Below, piece by piece: positions 17,021-26,241 of a stretch of 64,000 nt of DNA. The notes beneath the pieces are model-generated. The model saw only the letters and a program-made list of their open reading frames with translations. It did not search any database and was not told the origin of the DNA. The first letter of the stretch is position 1, and each line of letters opens with the position of its first letter. The stretch comes from Paracoccus sulfuroxidans (GTDB taxonomy: Bacteria > Pseudomonadota > Alphaproteobacteria > Rhodobacterales > Rhodobacteraceae). The position numbers and the translations under genes were made by a program. The stretch spans positions 1 to 64,000 of the forward strand of contig NZ_VLKU01000002.1 of the NCBI RefSeq assembly GCF_007830335.1, written 5' to 3'.

Positions 17021-18550
17021 ATGACCACCGGCATCCACCACGTCACCGCGATCACCCGCCATGTTCAGGCGAATGTTGACTTCTACGTCGGTTTTCTGGG
17101 CCTCAGGCTGGTCAAGCGCACGGGCGGCTATGAGGATGCGGAACAGCTGCATCTGTTCTATGGCGACGCCCTTGGCTCGCCCGGCTCGATCGTCACCTTC
17201 CTTGTCTGGGAGGATGGCGCGCAGGGCCGGACGGGGCTTGGTCAGGTCTCCGAGATCGCCTTCGCCGTGCCGCCCGACAGCATCGGCGACTGGCTGGTTC
17301 GCGCCATGGCCGCGCGCATCCCGGTCGAGGGACCGCTGCGCGAGATGGACGAAACCGTCCTGCGGCTGAAGGACCCCGACGGCATCATCGTCAAGCTGGT
17401 GGGCGTCGACATGCCCGCCGCAGCCCCCCTGCCCGATCCCATCGCACCGCGCCGGTTGCGCGGCCTGACCCTGCTGACCGAAAAGCCGCAGGAAACGGCC
17501 GAGTTCCTGCAGCGCTTCGGCTATCGCGCCGACCGGACGGTGGGCAATGTGCAGCGCCTCGCCTCGGATACCGATGTGCTGGACGTGCGCGATTCCCGTG
17601 GCTTCTTCCCGGGCATTCAGGGAACGGGCGTGCTGGACCATGTGGCCCTGCGCGCCGAGGATGTCGACAGCGTGCGCCGGATGCGATTGAACCTGCGCGA
17701 TGCGGCGGGCGTGACCAATGTCCACGACCGGCAATACTTCATGTCGCTTTATGTGCGCGACCCCTCCGACATCCTGCTGGAATATGCGACCGACGGCCCC
17801 GGCTTCACCGTCGATGAGCCTGCCGAAACGCTGGGCGAAAAGCTCTTCATCCCGCCCTCGGACCTCAAGCGTGCCGAGGATCTGCGCGTTTTGATGCCGC
17901 AATTCGCCATGCCGGGGGAAGAGCGGATGCCGATGCGCGATCTGCATTTCACCCACCGCTTCTATCAGCCCGACGCGCCCGACGGCAGCACCATCGTTCT
18001 GCTGCACGGCACCGGCGGGAATGAGGCGGATCTGATGCCGCTGGCCCATCGCATCAACCCGAACGCCCAACTTCTGGGGGTCCGGGGTCGCGCGACCGAA
18101 GAGGGGATCCTGCGCTGGTTCCGCCGCTATGACGCGGTGACCTTCGACCAGCAGGACATCCGCGCCGAGGCCGAGGCCTTCGCGGCCTTCGTCACCGAGG
18201 CCACGCGCGCTTACGGGCTTGATCCGGCGCGCACCAGCTTCCTTGGTTATTCGAACGGCGCGAACCTGCTGGGCGCCCTGATGCAGCTTCATCCGGGCGC
18301 GATCCGCAAGGCCATGCTGTTGCGCGGAACGCAGGTTCTGGAGGATGCGCCGGCCGCCGATCTGCAAGGCACGCACGTCCTGCTGGTCAGCGGCAAGACC
18401 GACATGTTCGGCCGCAAATCCCCCGAGCTTCAGGCCGCGCTTGAAGGCGACGGGGCAGCGCTCGACGCCCGGGTGATCGCCGCCGGGCATGAGCTTGCCC
18501 CCGAGGATGCCGAGATCGCGCGGGACTGGCTTGCGGCCTTGGCCGACTGA
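17021..18550 (+). CDS. MhqO-like ring-cleaving dioxygenase fused to MhqD-like hydrolase
   Basis: The 509-residue protein has two parts. Residues 1 to about 300 are a double VOC domain like MhqO/MhqA dioxygenases (GIHHVTAITRHVQANVDFYVG, then LDHVALRAEDVDSVRRMR); candidate metal ligands are the two His-rich starts and a late Glu in DILLEYATDGPG. Residues about 305-509 are an alpha/beta hydrolase like MhqD: HGTGGNE oxyanion segment, GYSNGAN nucleophile (Ser411) and GHELAPED His490. In Bacillus these are separate proteins that defend against quinones. A GST gene lies just upstream and a stand-alone MhqO gene converges from downstream. Confidence 0.88.
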   Translation: MTTGIHHVTAITRHVQANVDFYVGFLGLRLVKRTGGYEDAEQLHLFYGDALGSPGSIVTFLVWEDGAQGRTGLGQVSEIAFAVPPDSIGDWLVRAMAARIPVEGPLREMDETVLRLKDPDGIIVKLVGVDMPAAAPLPDPIAPRRLRGLTLLTEKPQETAEFLQRFGYRADRTVGNVQRLASDTDVLDVRDSRGFFPGIQGTGVLDHVALRAEDVDSVRRMRLNLRDAAGVTNVHDRQYFMSLYVRDPSDILLEYATDGPGFTVDEPAETLGEKLFIPPSDLKRAEDLRVLMPQFAMPGEERMPMRDLHFTHRFYQPDAPDGSTIVLLHGTGGNEADLMPLAHRINPNAQLLGVRGRATEEGILRWFRRYDAVTFDQQDIRAEAEAFAAFVTEATRAYGLDPARTSFLGYSNGANLLGALMQLHPGAIRKAMLLRGTQVLEDAPAADLQGTHVLLVSGKTDMFGRKSPELQAALEGDGAALDARVIAAGHELAPEDAEIARDWLAALAD

Positions 18551-18574
18551 TTGCCCGTTGAATTCACGAAAGAA

Positions 18575-18604
18575 AGGCCGCCGGATCGCTCCGGCGGCCT
18601 TTTT
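18575..18604 (+). terminator. Bidirectional intrinsic terminator
   Basis: AGGCCGCCGGA and TCCGGCGGCCT form an 11-bp stem with a TCGC loop followed by TTTT on the plus strand. On the minus strand it is followed by TTCTTTC. It serves the convergent Mhq fusion and mhqO-like genes. Confidence 0.9.
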
Positions 18605-18623
18605 CATTGTTACAGTGCCTCGC

Positions 18624-19568
18624 TCAGCCCAGCGGCTTCAGCCCGGCCTCGATCTGCGTGCGCCGGTTTTCCAGGAAGGGCGGCAGCGACAGCCGTTCGC
18701 CCAGCGTTTCCAGCGGTTCATCGACGGCGAAACCGGGGCCGTCCGTGGCGATCTCGAACAGGTTGCCACCCGGCTCGCGGAAGTAGAGCGAGCGGAAATA
18801 GTAGCGCTCGACCTCGCCCGACGAGGGGATCCGCAGCTCATTGAGCCGCTTGGCCCATTGGTGGATCTGCGGGATGTCCGGCGTGCGGAAGGCGACGTGG
18901 TGAACGCCACCCGCGCCCTGCTGCGCCACCCTCAGGCCCGGCTGCACGGCGACATGCAGTTCGGACGCAGGCCCGCCCTCGCCCATCTCAAAGACATGCA
19001 CGGTGCCTTCGCCATCGGGGCTGGCATATTCGCGCGCCTTGCGCATGTTCATCACATGCACCAGCACCAGCTCGGTCGGCGCAAGATCCGGGACCGAGAT
19101 GGTGATCGGCCCCAGCCCGCGGATCTGATGCTGCGCGGGGACGGGGCTACGCTCCCACGGGTGGACCTCGCCCTGCGTATTGTCCTCGGTCAGGCGGAAG
19201 CGCTGACCCTCGGGGTCTTCGAAATCCAGCGTCGCGCGGCCATCCAGCGTCGCGATCTGGCCCGCAGACAGCCCGCCGTCGCGAAGCCGTCCCGCCCAGA
19301 AGTCCAGGCTGTCGCCCGCAACCCGCAGGCCGGTGCGGCTGATCGAATGCGTCCCCCGACGCTCACGCGGGGTCGGCCAGTCGAAGAAGGTCAGGTCGGT
19401 GCCGGGACTGGCCAGCCCATCCGCATAGAACAGGTGATATGCCGAGGTGTCGTCCTGGTTGACGGTCTTCTTGACCATCCGCAGGCCCAGCGTGTCGGTA
19501 TAGAACCGCTTGTTGGCAGGCGCGTCGGCGGTGATGGCCGTCAGGTGGTGAATTCCGGTCAGCTCCAT
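18624..19568 (-). CDS. mhqO: MhqO-type ring-cleaving dioxygenase
   Basis: The 314-residue protein has two VOC modules, beginning [22 protein letters not shown] and, in the second half, [18 protein letters not shown]. It ends with a metal-ligand Glu in [12 protein letters not shown]. It is related to the N-terminal half of the fusion at 17021 but is clearly a separate paralog. The family cleaves hydroquinone-type rings in quinone resistance. The start at 19568 has AGGAGG upstream. It is convergent with the fusion gene and divergent from cysA. Confidence 0.92.
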   Translation of the reverse strand: MELTGIHHLTAITADAPANKRFYTDTLGLRMVKKTVNQDDTSAYHLFYADGLASPGTDLTFFDWPTPRERRGTHSISRTGLRVAGDSLDFWAGRLRDGGLSAGQIATLDGRATLDFEDPEGQRFRLTEDNTQGEVHPWERSPVPAQHQIRGLGPITISVPDLAPTELVLVHVMNMRKAREYASPDGEGTVHVFEMGEGGPASELHVAVQPGLRVAQQGAGGVHHVAFRTPDIPQIHQWAKRLNELRIPSSGEVERYYFRSLYFREPGGNLFEIATDGPGFAVDEPLETLGERLSLPPFLENRRTQIEAGLKPLG

Positions 19569-19878
19569 GTTGAGCCTCCTTTCTGTTGTCCTGAATATGC
19601 GCCCGAACGGCGTGCCAAGCCACTGGCGGACCCTCGAACGGCGTGTTCGCGTTTTCGGAACGGCGCGGGGGCTTCATTCGGGAAAATAAGAATGAAAACG
19701 CTTTCACCCCGCGCCCCGCAGGCAGATTTTCCCGCAGGTCCCACGGCTCTGGAACAGTGCCCCGCAGCCCTTGGCCAAGGCGGAAATCCATTCCCCTGCA
19801 AACACTTGCCCGCAACCGCCGCCCGCTTGCAGTGCCTTCGCCCCTGCCCCTAATTCTGGTTCTGAACCGGAGGCACGC
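19569..19878. other. 310-bp divergent intergenic region between mhqO and cysA
   Basis: No gene is seen. GAACGGCG occurs three times in direct orientation at 19605, 19636 and 19658, spaced 31 and 22 bases, close to whole turns of DNA. An AT-rich patch lies at about 19680-19700. A palindrome GGTTCTGAACC (19858-19868) sits immediately before the cysA ribosome site CGGAGG. Promoters for both genes must lie here, but no convincing -35/-10 pair stands out. Confidence 0.6.
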
Positions 19879-20985
19879 ATGTCGATTATCGTCCAGAACA
19901 TGACCAAACGCTTTGGCCGGACCGAGGTCCTGCGCGGCATCGACCTGACCATCGAGTCGGGCGAGCTAGTAGCGCTGCTTGGCCCCTCGGGCTCGGGCAA
20001 GACGACGCTTCTGAAGATCATCGCGGGGCTGGAATGGCCCGACGCCGGGCGGCTGCAGGTTGAGGGTGCGGACTGGCTGCAACTGGCCGCGCAGGACCGC
20101 CGCATCGGCTTCGTCTTCCAGCATTACGCGCTGTTCCCGCATATGACGGTGCGCGACAACATCGCCTTCGGCCTGACCGTGCGCCCGCGCGCCGAGCGTC
20201 CGGGCAAGGCGGTCATCGACGCCAAGGTCGATGAACTGCTGGAGTTCCTGCAGATCGCCCCGCTGGGCGAGCGCTATCCGCTGCAACTCTCGGGTGGGCA
20301 GCGCCAGCGCGTGGCGCTTGGCCGGGCCTTGGCGATCCAGCCGACGGTGCTGTTACTGGATGAACCCTTCGGCGCGCTGGATGCCGCTGTGCGCCGCGAC
20401 CTGCGGCAATGGCTGCGGGGCGTCCATGACGCCACCGGCTCGACCACGATCTTCGTGACCCACGATCAGGAAGAGGCGTTCGAACTGGCCGACCGCGTCG
20501 TCGTCATGGGCGAAGGCCGGATCGAGCAGATCGGCCATGCCGACCAGATCGTCGACCACCCCGCCTCGCCCTTCGTGGCCCGCTTCATGGGCGCGACCAT
20601 CGAACTGCCGGTCACCCTGACCGCTGGCCGGGCCGAGGGTGAGGGGCTGGACCTCTCGCACCTGCCGCGCCGTGCGCTGCCCGATGGTCCCGCCACACTG
20701 TTCCTGCGCCCTGCCGACGTGACGCCCGTGCCGACCGCGAACGGGCGCTGGCGCATCTGCCGCCTGACCAGCACCGGCTCGCTTCTGCGGGTCGATCTTG
20801 ATGAAGGCGGCACGCCCGGCTTCAGCGTCGATCTGCCGCGCCGCGCGCCGCAGGCCCGCGCGCTGACCGTCGGCACCCGCGTCAATCTGGCCCCCGAGGC
20901 CGGAGCTCTGTTTTCCACTGTTGCCGAGCGGTCGTCCCCCGCGCGGGGCGACACCACCCAACCGCTCAAGGAGCATTCTGCATGA
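19879..20985 (+). CDS. cysA: Sulfate/thiosulfate ABC transporter ATPase CysA
   Basis: The 368-residue ATPase has Walker [14 protein letters not shown]-loop [11 protein letters not shown], signature [15 protein letters not shown], Walker [13 protein letters not shown] and a C-terminal TOBE-like regulatory domain. The start at 19879 begins the family homology and is preceded by CGGAGG; an upstream ATG at 19771 adds low-complexity sequence. It is the first gene of a four-gene operon joined by four-base overlaps (cysA, binding protein, cysT, cysW), an ATPase-first order unlike the enteric one. Confidence 0.95.
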   Translation: MSIIVQNMTKRFGRTEVLRGIDLTIESGELVALLGPSGSGKTTLLKIIAGLEWPDAGRLQVEGADWLQLAAQDRRIGFVFQHYALFPHMTVRDNIAFGLTVRPRAERPGKAVIDAKVDELLEFLQIAPLGERYPLQLSGGQRQRVALGRALAIQPTVLLLDEPFGALDAAVRRDLRQWLRGVHDATGSTTIFVTHDQEEAFELADRVVVMGEGRIEQIGHADQIVDHPASPFVARFMGATIELPVTLTAGRAEGEGLDLSHLPRRALPDGPATLFLRPADVTPVPTANGRWRICRLTSTGSLLRVDLDEGGTPGFSVDLPRRAPQARALTVGTRVNLAPEAGALFSTVAERSSPARGDTTQPLKEHSA

Positions 20986-21980
20986 TACTGTCAAAATTCC
21001 GCGCGGCCGCACTGGCGCTCGCCATCGGGGCCACTCCCGCCGTGGCGCAGGACAAGATCCTGAACGTCAGCTATGACATCGCGCGCGAGCTGTTCGAGGC
21101 GCTGAACCCCGAGTTCCAGAAGCACTGGCAGGAAAAGACCGGCCGCACCGTCACCATCGACCAAAGCCACGGCGGCTCGTCGAAGCAGGCGCGCGCCATT
21201 CTTGAGGGGCTGGACGCCGACGTCGTGACTTTCAACCAGGAAACCGATGTCGACGTGCTGGCCAAGGCTGGGCTGGTCGCCGAGGACTGGCGCAACGCCT
21301 TCCCGAACGGCGCCTCGCCCTATTACTCGCTGCCGGCGTTCCTGGTGCGCGAGGGCAACCCAAAGAACATCAAGGACTGGTCGGACCTGACGCGCGATGA
21401 CGTGCAGGCGGTCTTCCCGAACCCCAAGACCAGCGGCAACGGGCGCTATACCTACTTGGCCGCCTATGCCTATGCGCTGGAACAGAACGGCGGCGATCAG
21501 GCCAAAGCGCAGGAATTCGTGCGCAAGATCCTGTCGCAGGTTCCGGTCTTTGACACCGGCGGTCGCGCCGCCACCCAGACCTTTGCCGAGCGTGAGATCG
21601 GCGATGTGCTGATCACCTTCGAGGCCGAAACCGCAGGCATCGCCAAGCAATATGCCGATCGCGGCTTTGTCGCGGTGACGCCCTCGACCAGCCTGTTCGC
21701 GGCATTCCCCATCGCGCTGGTCGCCCAGAACGCCGAGCGCAAGGGCACGACCGAGGTCTCGACCGAGTACCTGAACTGGCTCTATTCGCCCGAGGCGCAG
21801 GACACGCTGGCCGAAAACCACTACCGCGTCACCGACAAGGACGTTGCCGCGAAGTTTGCCGACCAGCAGCCGGAAGTGAAGCTGCTGACCGTCGATGACG
21901 TCTTCGGCGGCTGGGACAAGGTCACCGAAGAGCATTTTGCCGAAGGCGGCATCCTTGATCAGGTCTTTGTCAACCAATGA
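20982..21980 (+). CDS. Periplasmic sulfate-binding protein
   Basis: The 332-residue precursor has a signal peptide ending AVAQ near residue 23. The mature part matches CysP/Sbp sulfate-binding proteins: [50 protein letters not shown] and [21 protein letters not shown]. The SHGGSS loop binds the sulfate oxyanion in this family. CysP (thiosulfate) and Sbp (sulfate) cannot be separated from sequence reading alone. It overlaps cysA and cysT by four bases each. Confidence 0.93.
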   Translation: MILSKFRAAALALAIGATPAVAQDKILNVSYDIARELFEALNPEFQKHWQEKTGRTVTIDQSHGGSSKQARAILEGLDADVVTFNQETDVDVLAKAGLVAEDWRNAFPNGASPYYSLPAFLVREGNPKNIKDWSDLTRDDVQAVFPNPKTSGNGRYTYLAAYAYALEQNGGDQAKAQEFVRKILSQVPVFDTGGRAATQTFAEREIGDVLITFEAETAGIAKQYADRGFVAVTPSTSLFAAFPIALVAQNAERKGTTEVSTEYLNWLYSPEAQDTLAENHYRVTDKDVAAKFADQQPEVKLLTVDDVFGGWDKVTEEHFAEGGILDQVFVNQ

Positions 21981-22822
21981 CCGATGTTGCGGCACCCATC
22001 CGCAGGAAACGCGTGCTGCCGGGGTTCACACTGAGCCTTGGCACCACGCTGCTTTATCTGACGCTGATCATCCTGATCCCGGTGCTGGCGCTGGTGCTGA
22101 AAGGGGCCGAGATCGGGCCCGAGCGTTTCCTGCGCATCATCACCTCGCCGCGGACGCTGGCGGCGCTGAAGATCACCGTCACAGCGGCGGCGGTCGCCAC
22201 GCTTTTCAACGCGCTTTACGGGCTTTTGATGGCCTGGGTGCTGGTGCGCTATGAATTCCCCGGAAAGCGCCTTCTGGATGCGCTGATGGACATTCCCTTC
22301 GCCCTGCCGACCGCCGTCGCGGGCCTTGCGCTGACCGCGCTTTTTTCGGCGAACGGCTGGTTCGGATCAGTGCTGGAAAGCGCGGGGATCTCGGTTGTCT
22401 ATACGATCTGGGGCATCATCATCGCGATGACCTTCACCTCGATCCCCTTTGTCGTGCGCACCGTCCAGCCCGTGCTGGAGGATCTGGACCCGACGCTGGA
22501 ACAGGCCGCCGTGACGCTGGGCGCGCGGCCCTGGACGATCTTCACCCGCATCGTCTTTCCCGCGATCCTGCCCGCCTTTCTGGCCGGGTCGACCATCGCC
22601 TTCGCCCGCAGCCTGGGCGAATTCGGCGCGGTCGTCTTCATCGCCGGGAACAAACCCAACGAAACCGAGATCGCCTCGCTTCTGGCCTTCATCCGGCTTG
22701 AGGAATACGACTATGCCGGTGCCGCCGCCATTGCGCTGGTGCTGCTGATCATGGCGCTGACGCTGCTTCTGATCTCGAACCTCATCCAGATCTGGTCCGC
22801 CCGCCACCGAGAGCCCCGATGA
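21977..22822 (+). CDS. cysT: Sulfate ABC transporter permease CysT
   Basis: The 281-residue inner-membrane permease has about six hydrophobic segments; the first is near residues 20-40. The cytoplasmic EAA-like loop that contacts CysA reads DPTLEQAAVTLGARPWTIFTRIVFP, and PFALPTAVAGLALTALF is a conserved family segment. The protein pairs with CysW at 22819 to form the transmembrane channel. It is translationally coupled at both ends. Also called cysU in enterics. Confidence 0.93.
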   Translation: MTDVAAPIRRKRVLPGFTLSLGTTLLYLTLIILIPVLALVLKGAEIGPERFLRIITSPRTLAALKITVTAAAVATLFNALYGLLMAWVLVRYEFPGKRLLDALMDIPFALPTAVAGLALTALFSANGWFGSVLESAGISVVYTIWGIIIAMTFTSIPFVVRTVQPVLEDLDPTLEQAAVTLGARPWTIFTRIVFPAILPAFLAGSTIAFARSLGEFGAVVFIAGNKPNETEIASLLAFIRLEEYDYAGAAAIALVLLIMALTLLLISNLIQIWSARHREPR

Positions 22823-23649
22823 ACACGCTCGCCCTGTCGCCCCCGCGTCCCCGTGCCAGTCTGGTGCCGAAGCTGCTGATCGGCCTTGCGGTCGTGCTGA
22901 CCGCACTGCTGGTCATCGCGCCGCTGACCTATATCTTCTACCGGGCGCTTTCCGAGGGCTGGGCGGTCTATGCCAAGAACATCACCGATCCGCAGACCCT
23001 GCATGCGATCTGGCTGACCGCGCTGGTCGCGCTGATCGTCGTGCCGGTCAACATGGCCTTCGGCATCGCCGCCGCATGGGCCGTCGCCAAGCATCGCTTC
23101 CCGGGGCGCGGGCTGCTGGTCACGCTGATCGAGATCCCCTTCTCGATCTCTCCGATCATCGCGGGCATTTGCTACCTGCTGCTTTATGGCCGTCAGGGGC
23201 TGCTGGGCCCGTTCCTGCTGGAGCATGACCTGAAGATCATGTTCGCGCTGCCCGGCATCGTGCTGGTCACCATGTTCGTCACCGCCCCCTTCGTCGCGCG
23301 CGAGGTGCTGCCGCTGATGCAGGCGCAGGGCACCGAGCAGGAAGAGGCCGCCGTGACGCTGGGCGCCAGCGGCTGGCAGATCTTCCGCCGCGTGACCCTG
23401 CCCAACATCAAATGGGCGCTGCTTTACGGCGCGGTCCTGTGTTCGGCCCGCGCGGTGGGCGAATTCGGCGGCGTCTCGGTCGTCTCGGGCAACGTCCGGG
23501 GGCAGACGAACACCCTGCCCCTGCAGGTCGAGTTGCTGTTCAACGACCTCAACGTGGTTGGCGCTTTCGCCGCCGCCTCGACGCTGACGCTGATCGCACT
23601 GGTGGCGCTGGTCGTCAAATCGCTGCTGGAGGTGCGGGGCAAGGGCTGA
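22819..23649 (+). CDS. cysW: Sulfate ABC transporter permease CysW
   Basis: The 276-residue permease has about six membrane helices, the PFSISPIIAGICYLLLYG segment typical of CysW and an EAA loop TEQEEAAVTLGASGWQIFRRVTLP. GEFGGVSVVSGNVRGQTNTL near the C-terminus is also diagnostic. It is the last gene of the sulfate operon. There is no visible terminator before the TerB/J-domain gene 75 bases downstream, so read-through is possible. Confidence 0.94.
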   Translation: MNTLALSPPRPRASLVPKLLIGLAVVLTALLVIAPLTYIFYRALSEGWAVYAKNITDPQTLHAIWLTALVALIVVPVNMAFGIAAAWAVAKHRFPGRGLLVTLIEIPFSISPIIAGICYLLLYGRQGLLGPFLLEHDLKIMFALPGIVLVTMFVTAPFVAREVLPLMQAQGTEQEEAAVTLGASGWQIFRRVTLPNIKWALLYGAVLCSARAVGEFGGVSVVSGNVRGQTNTLPLQVELLFNDLNVVGAFAAASTLTLIALVALVVKSLLEVRGKG

Positions 23650-23724
23650 ACAAGCCGTGACCTCGTGCCGCAGCGATGCGGTTCGCGATAGACTCGGCCT
23701 CTTGCGCCCCCTAGGTTTCATCTC

Positions 23725-24453
23725 ATGGAAGACGCCGCCCTCAACATGCCCTGCCCGGAACTGCCGAAGCCTCGCAGCTTCTGGCAGCGCATTGCCGACC
23801 GGCTGGCGGCGCTGGTCGGCTCGAAACGCGCGGCGACCCCGCCCGAACGCTCGGTTGCCTTCACCATCGCGGTGATCGCGCTTGGCGCGAAGCTGGCCAA
23901 GGCCGACGGTCAGGTCCAGCGCTCTGAGGTTTCGGCCTTCCGCCGCGTTTTCATCATCCCCCGTTCCGAGGAACGCAACGCCGCCCGCGTCTTCGACTTG
24001 GCGCGTGAGGATGTGGCCGGTTTCGACGCCTGGGCGCGCCGGATTGCGGCGCTTTTTCCGCCGGGCGATCCGGTGCTGGTCGATGTCATCGAGGGGCTGT
24101 TCATCATCGCCGTCGCCGATGGCGCGCTGCATGAGGCCGAGACGATCTTCATCGACGAGGTGGCCCGCATCTTCAGCCTCTCGCCTGCGCAGGTCGCGAC
24201 CATCCGCGCCCGCCATGACCCCGATCAGGGCTGCCCGCCCTGCGAGGTGCTGGGCGTGGCCATCGACACGCCTTTGCCCGAGGCCCGCAAGCGCTGGCGC
24301 GAACTGGTGCGCGAGGCCCATCCCGACCGCGCCATTTCACGCGGCCTTCCGCCCGAGGCCGTGCGTCTGGCCGAGGCACGGACGCGCGCGCTCAACGATG
24401 CCTGGGATCACTTCCGCAAGATGCACCAGCAGATGAACCCCGTCACCGGCTGA
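23725..24453 (+). CDS. TerB-like plus C-terminal J-domain protein (DjlA-like)
   Basis: The 242-residue protein has an N-terminal helical TerB-like domain (KLAKADGQVQRSEVSAFRR and VADGALHEAETIFIDEVARIF, each with an acidic helix-turn) and a C-terminal J domain (about 172-235) with the HPD motif in REAHPDRAI. This is the architecture of DjlA without its membrane anchor. J domains stimulate DnaK ATPase. The start at 23725 is the first in-frame ATG of the ORF, with no strong ribosome site. Confidence 0.85.
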   Translation: MEDAALNMPCPELPKPRSFWQRIADRLAALVGSKRAATPPERSVAFTIAVIALGAKLAKADGQVQRSEVSAFRRVFIIPRSEERNAARVFDLAREDVAGFDAWARRIAALFPPGDPVLVDVIEGLFIIAVADGALHEAETIFIDEVARIFSLSPAQVATIRARHDPDQGCPPCEVLGVAIDTPLPEARKRWRELVREAHPDRAISRGLPPEAVRLAEARTRALNDAWDHFRKMHQQMNPVTG

Positions 24454-24511
24454 CGGAACCCTGACCGCGCGCAAGGGGTTTCCTGTCCGATGACTGCGAA
24501 AGGCCCCTGCG

Positions 24512-25015
24512 ATGAAACCAATCCTCTCTGCGCTGATGCTGTCGGTCCTGCTGACCCTAGGCCCCGCTTATGCCCAGCAGGGCTATGAGCCGCCCTTGGC
24601 CGGACCCGAGGATATGCCGCAGGATCAGGACCGCGACCGGGGCGACCCGCTGAAGGACGGGCTCGAAGGCGCGCTGCAGAATCTTCTGCGCGACGTCGAG
24701 CCGCATATGGAGGCCATCGGGCGCGAGCTTGAGGGGGCGATGTCCGAGTTTGGCCCGGTGTTCGAGGATCTCAGCTCGCTGATGGATGACATCGGCAATT
24801 ATCAGGCGCCCGAACGGCTGGAGAATGGCGATATCCTGATCCGCCGCCGTGCCGACGCGCCGCCGCCCCCGCCGGTGGGCGATGCGCTGCAGAACATGCT
24901 GCGCCCGCGCGCCGAGGATGATCCGCGCCTGAACCCGCGCCGCCCGGCCGACGATCCGCCGCGCGACATCCCGCTGGAAGAAGCGCAGCCCCCTGCCTAT
25001 GAGCTGGACCTTTAG
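24512..25015 (+). CDS. Secreted acidic, proline-rich protein of unknown function
   Basis: The 167-residue precursor has a signal peptide ending AYAQ near residue 22. The mature part is rich in Asp, Glu, Pro and Arg, with amphipathic helix segments (DGLEGALQNLLRDVEPHMEAIGR) and a Pro run (APPPPPVG). No catalytic motif is visible. I recall similar short genes in Rhodobacteraceae often annotated vaguely as AAA-family proteins, but no P-loop is present. Its stop codon overlaps that of the convergent glycosyltransferase gene. Confidence 0.75.
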   Translation: MKPILSALMLSVLLTLGPAYAQQGYEPPLAGPEDMPQDQDRDRGDPLKDGLEGALQNLLRDVEPHMEAIGRELEGAMSEFGPVFEDLSSLMDDIGNYQAPERLENGDILIRRRADAPPPPPVGDALQNMLRPRAEDDPRLNPRRPADDPPRDIPLEEAQPPAYELDL

Positions 25016-26241
25016 ACCCGCCTTGGGCCGAAGCTTTCCACCCATTCGACCAGTCGCGGCAGGGCACGCCGCCGCAGGTCATAGCCTTCGGTGATCGTGC
25101 TGCGCGCGGCCTCTTTCAGGCGTGCGGCCTCGGGATCGCCTTCCAGCCCCCGGATCAGCGCGGCCTCCAGCGCCTGCTGGTCGAAGAAGGGCACCAGCCG
25201 ACCGTTCTTGCCGTCCTGGATCAGCTCTTGCACGGGCGCGGTGTCCGAGGCCACGATGTAGCAGCCCGCCCCCATCGCCTCGGTCAGGGACCAGCTAAGC
25301 ACGAACGGATAGGTCAGATAGCAGTGGACCCGCGCGACCTGCAGCAGTGACAGATATTGCGCATAGGGCACGCGGCCCAGGAAATGGATGCGCGAGAGGT
25401 CAAGCTTGCCCTCCAGCTCTGACAGCATCGCCGCCTTCCAGCTGTCGGCATTCTTGGGCTTGCCGCCGTAGCTCACGTCCTCCTCGCCGCCGACCAGCAC
25501 GACCTGCGCATCGGGTCGCGCGCGCATCACCTCGGGCAAGGCGCGCATGAAACTGTGAAAGCCGCGATACGGCTCCAGCGAGCGTGAGACATAGCTCAGC
25601 ACCTCGTCGCCCTGCCGCAGAACCCGGCCATTCGGCAGCGTCAGCGTCGCCTCGGGGTTCGGGCGGACCACATCAACGTCGATGCCGTCATGGATCACCG
25701 TCAGCTTCTGGCGCAATTCGGGTGGAAAGGAATTGGCCTGATAATGCGTCGGCGCCAGCCCCGCATCCGCCTGCACGATGCCCTGAATCAGATGGGCCGA
25801 GCGCGCGACGGTCGAGACCCGCCCCTCATCCGTGCCGGGCGAGATTTCGGCGTCAAAACCGACATCATGGCCACGCGTGCGATAAAGCAGCTCGGCATAG
25901 ACCAGAAGGCGCGCCTCGGGCCAGATCTCGCGCAGAAACAGTGTCTCGCCCCAGCCGGAATGGCCGAAGATCAGATCGGGCGTATAGCCATGCTGATCGC
26001 GCAGCGCCCGGCAGCCGCGCGCCGCCAGCCAGCCCCGCTCGGCATGTTCGGCATAGGTCTTGCCCAGCGAGGGCGGGAACTGCATCTCGCCCGGTGATTT
26101 GTAGCGCACCACCCTGACCGGAGAGGGGCGCTTGTTCTGCTCATCCGTCAGCCCCATCACCTCATGGCCCCGCGCCGCAAGCGCAGGGGCCAGATGCACG
26201 AACTGGCCGGGGAAGTTCTGGTGAACGAACAAAATCTTCAT
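25012..26241 (-). CDS. Glycosyltransferase family 4 protein
   Basis: The 409-residue protein has two Rossmann-like halves typical of GT-B enzymes: an N-terminal [25 protein letters not shown] and a C-terminal half with RSLEPYRGFHSFMRALP, the VLVGGEE strand, HFLGRVPYAQYLSLL and a donor-site segment YPFVLSWSLTEAMGAGC with a Glu. It probably transfers a nucleotide-activated sugar to an envelope or exopolysaccharide acceptor. It overlaps yejF by four bases, so it is the last gene of the yejABEF operon. Confidence 0.9.
   Translation of the reverse strand: MKILFVHQNFPGQFVHLAPALAARGHEVMGLTDEQNKRPSPVRVVRYKSPGEMQFPPSLGKTYAEHAERGWLAARGCRALRDQHGYTPDLIFGHSGWGETLFLREIWPEARLLVYAELLYRTRGHDVGFDAEISPGTDEGRVSTVARSAHLIQGIVQADAGLAPTHYQANSFPPELRQKLTVIHDGIDVDVVRPNPEATLTLPNGRVLRQGDEVLSYVSRSLEPYRGFHSFMRALPEVMRARPDAQVVLVGGEEDVSYGGKPKNADSWKAAMLSELEGKLDLSRIHFLGRVPYAQYLSLLQVARVHCYLTYPFVLSWSLTEAMGAGCYIVASDTAPVQELIQDGKNGRLVPFFDQQALEAALIRGLEGDPEAARLKEAARSTITEGYDLRRRALPRLVEWVESFGPRRV

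Noticed and set aside
16805..18607. Long minus-strand open frame (600 codons) opposite the GST/Mhq fusion genes
   Set aside because: The plus-strand genes have clear domains; this frame has none and no ribosome site.
19569..19878. SAM riboswitch in front of the sulfate operon
   Set aside because: No SAM-I or SAM-II conserved core could be recognised; only short palindromes and the GAACGGCG repeats are present.
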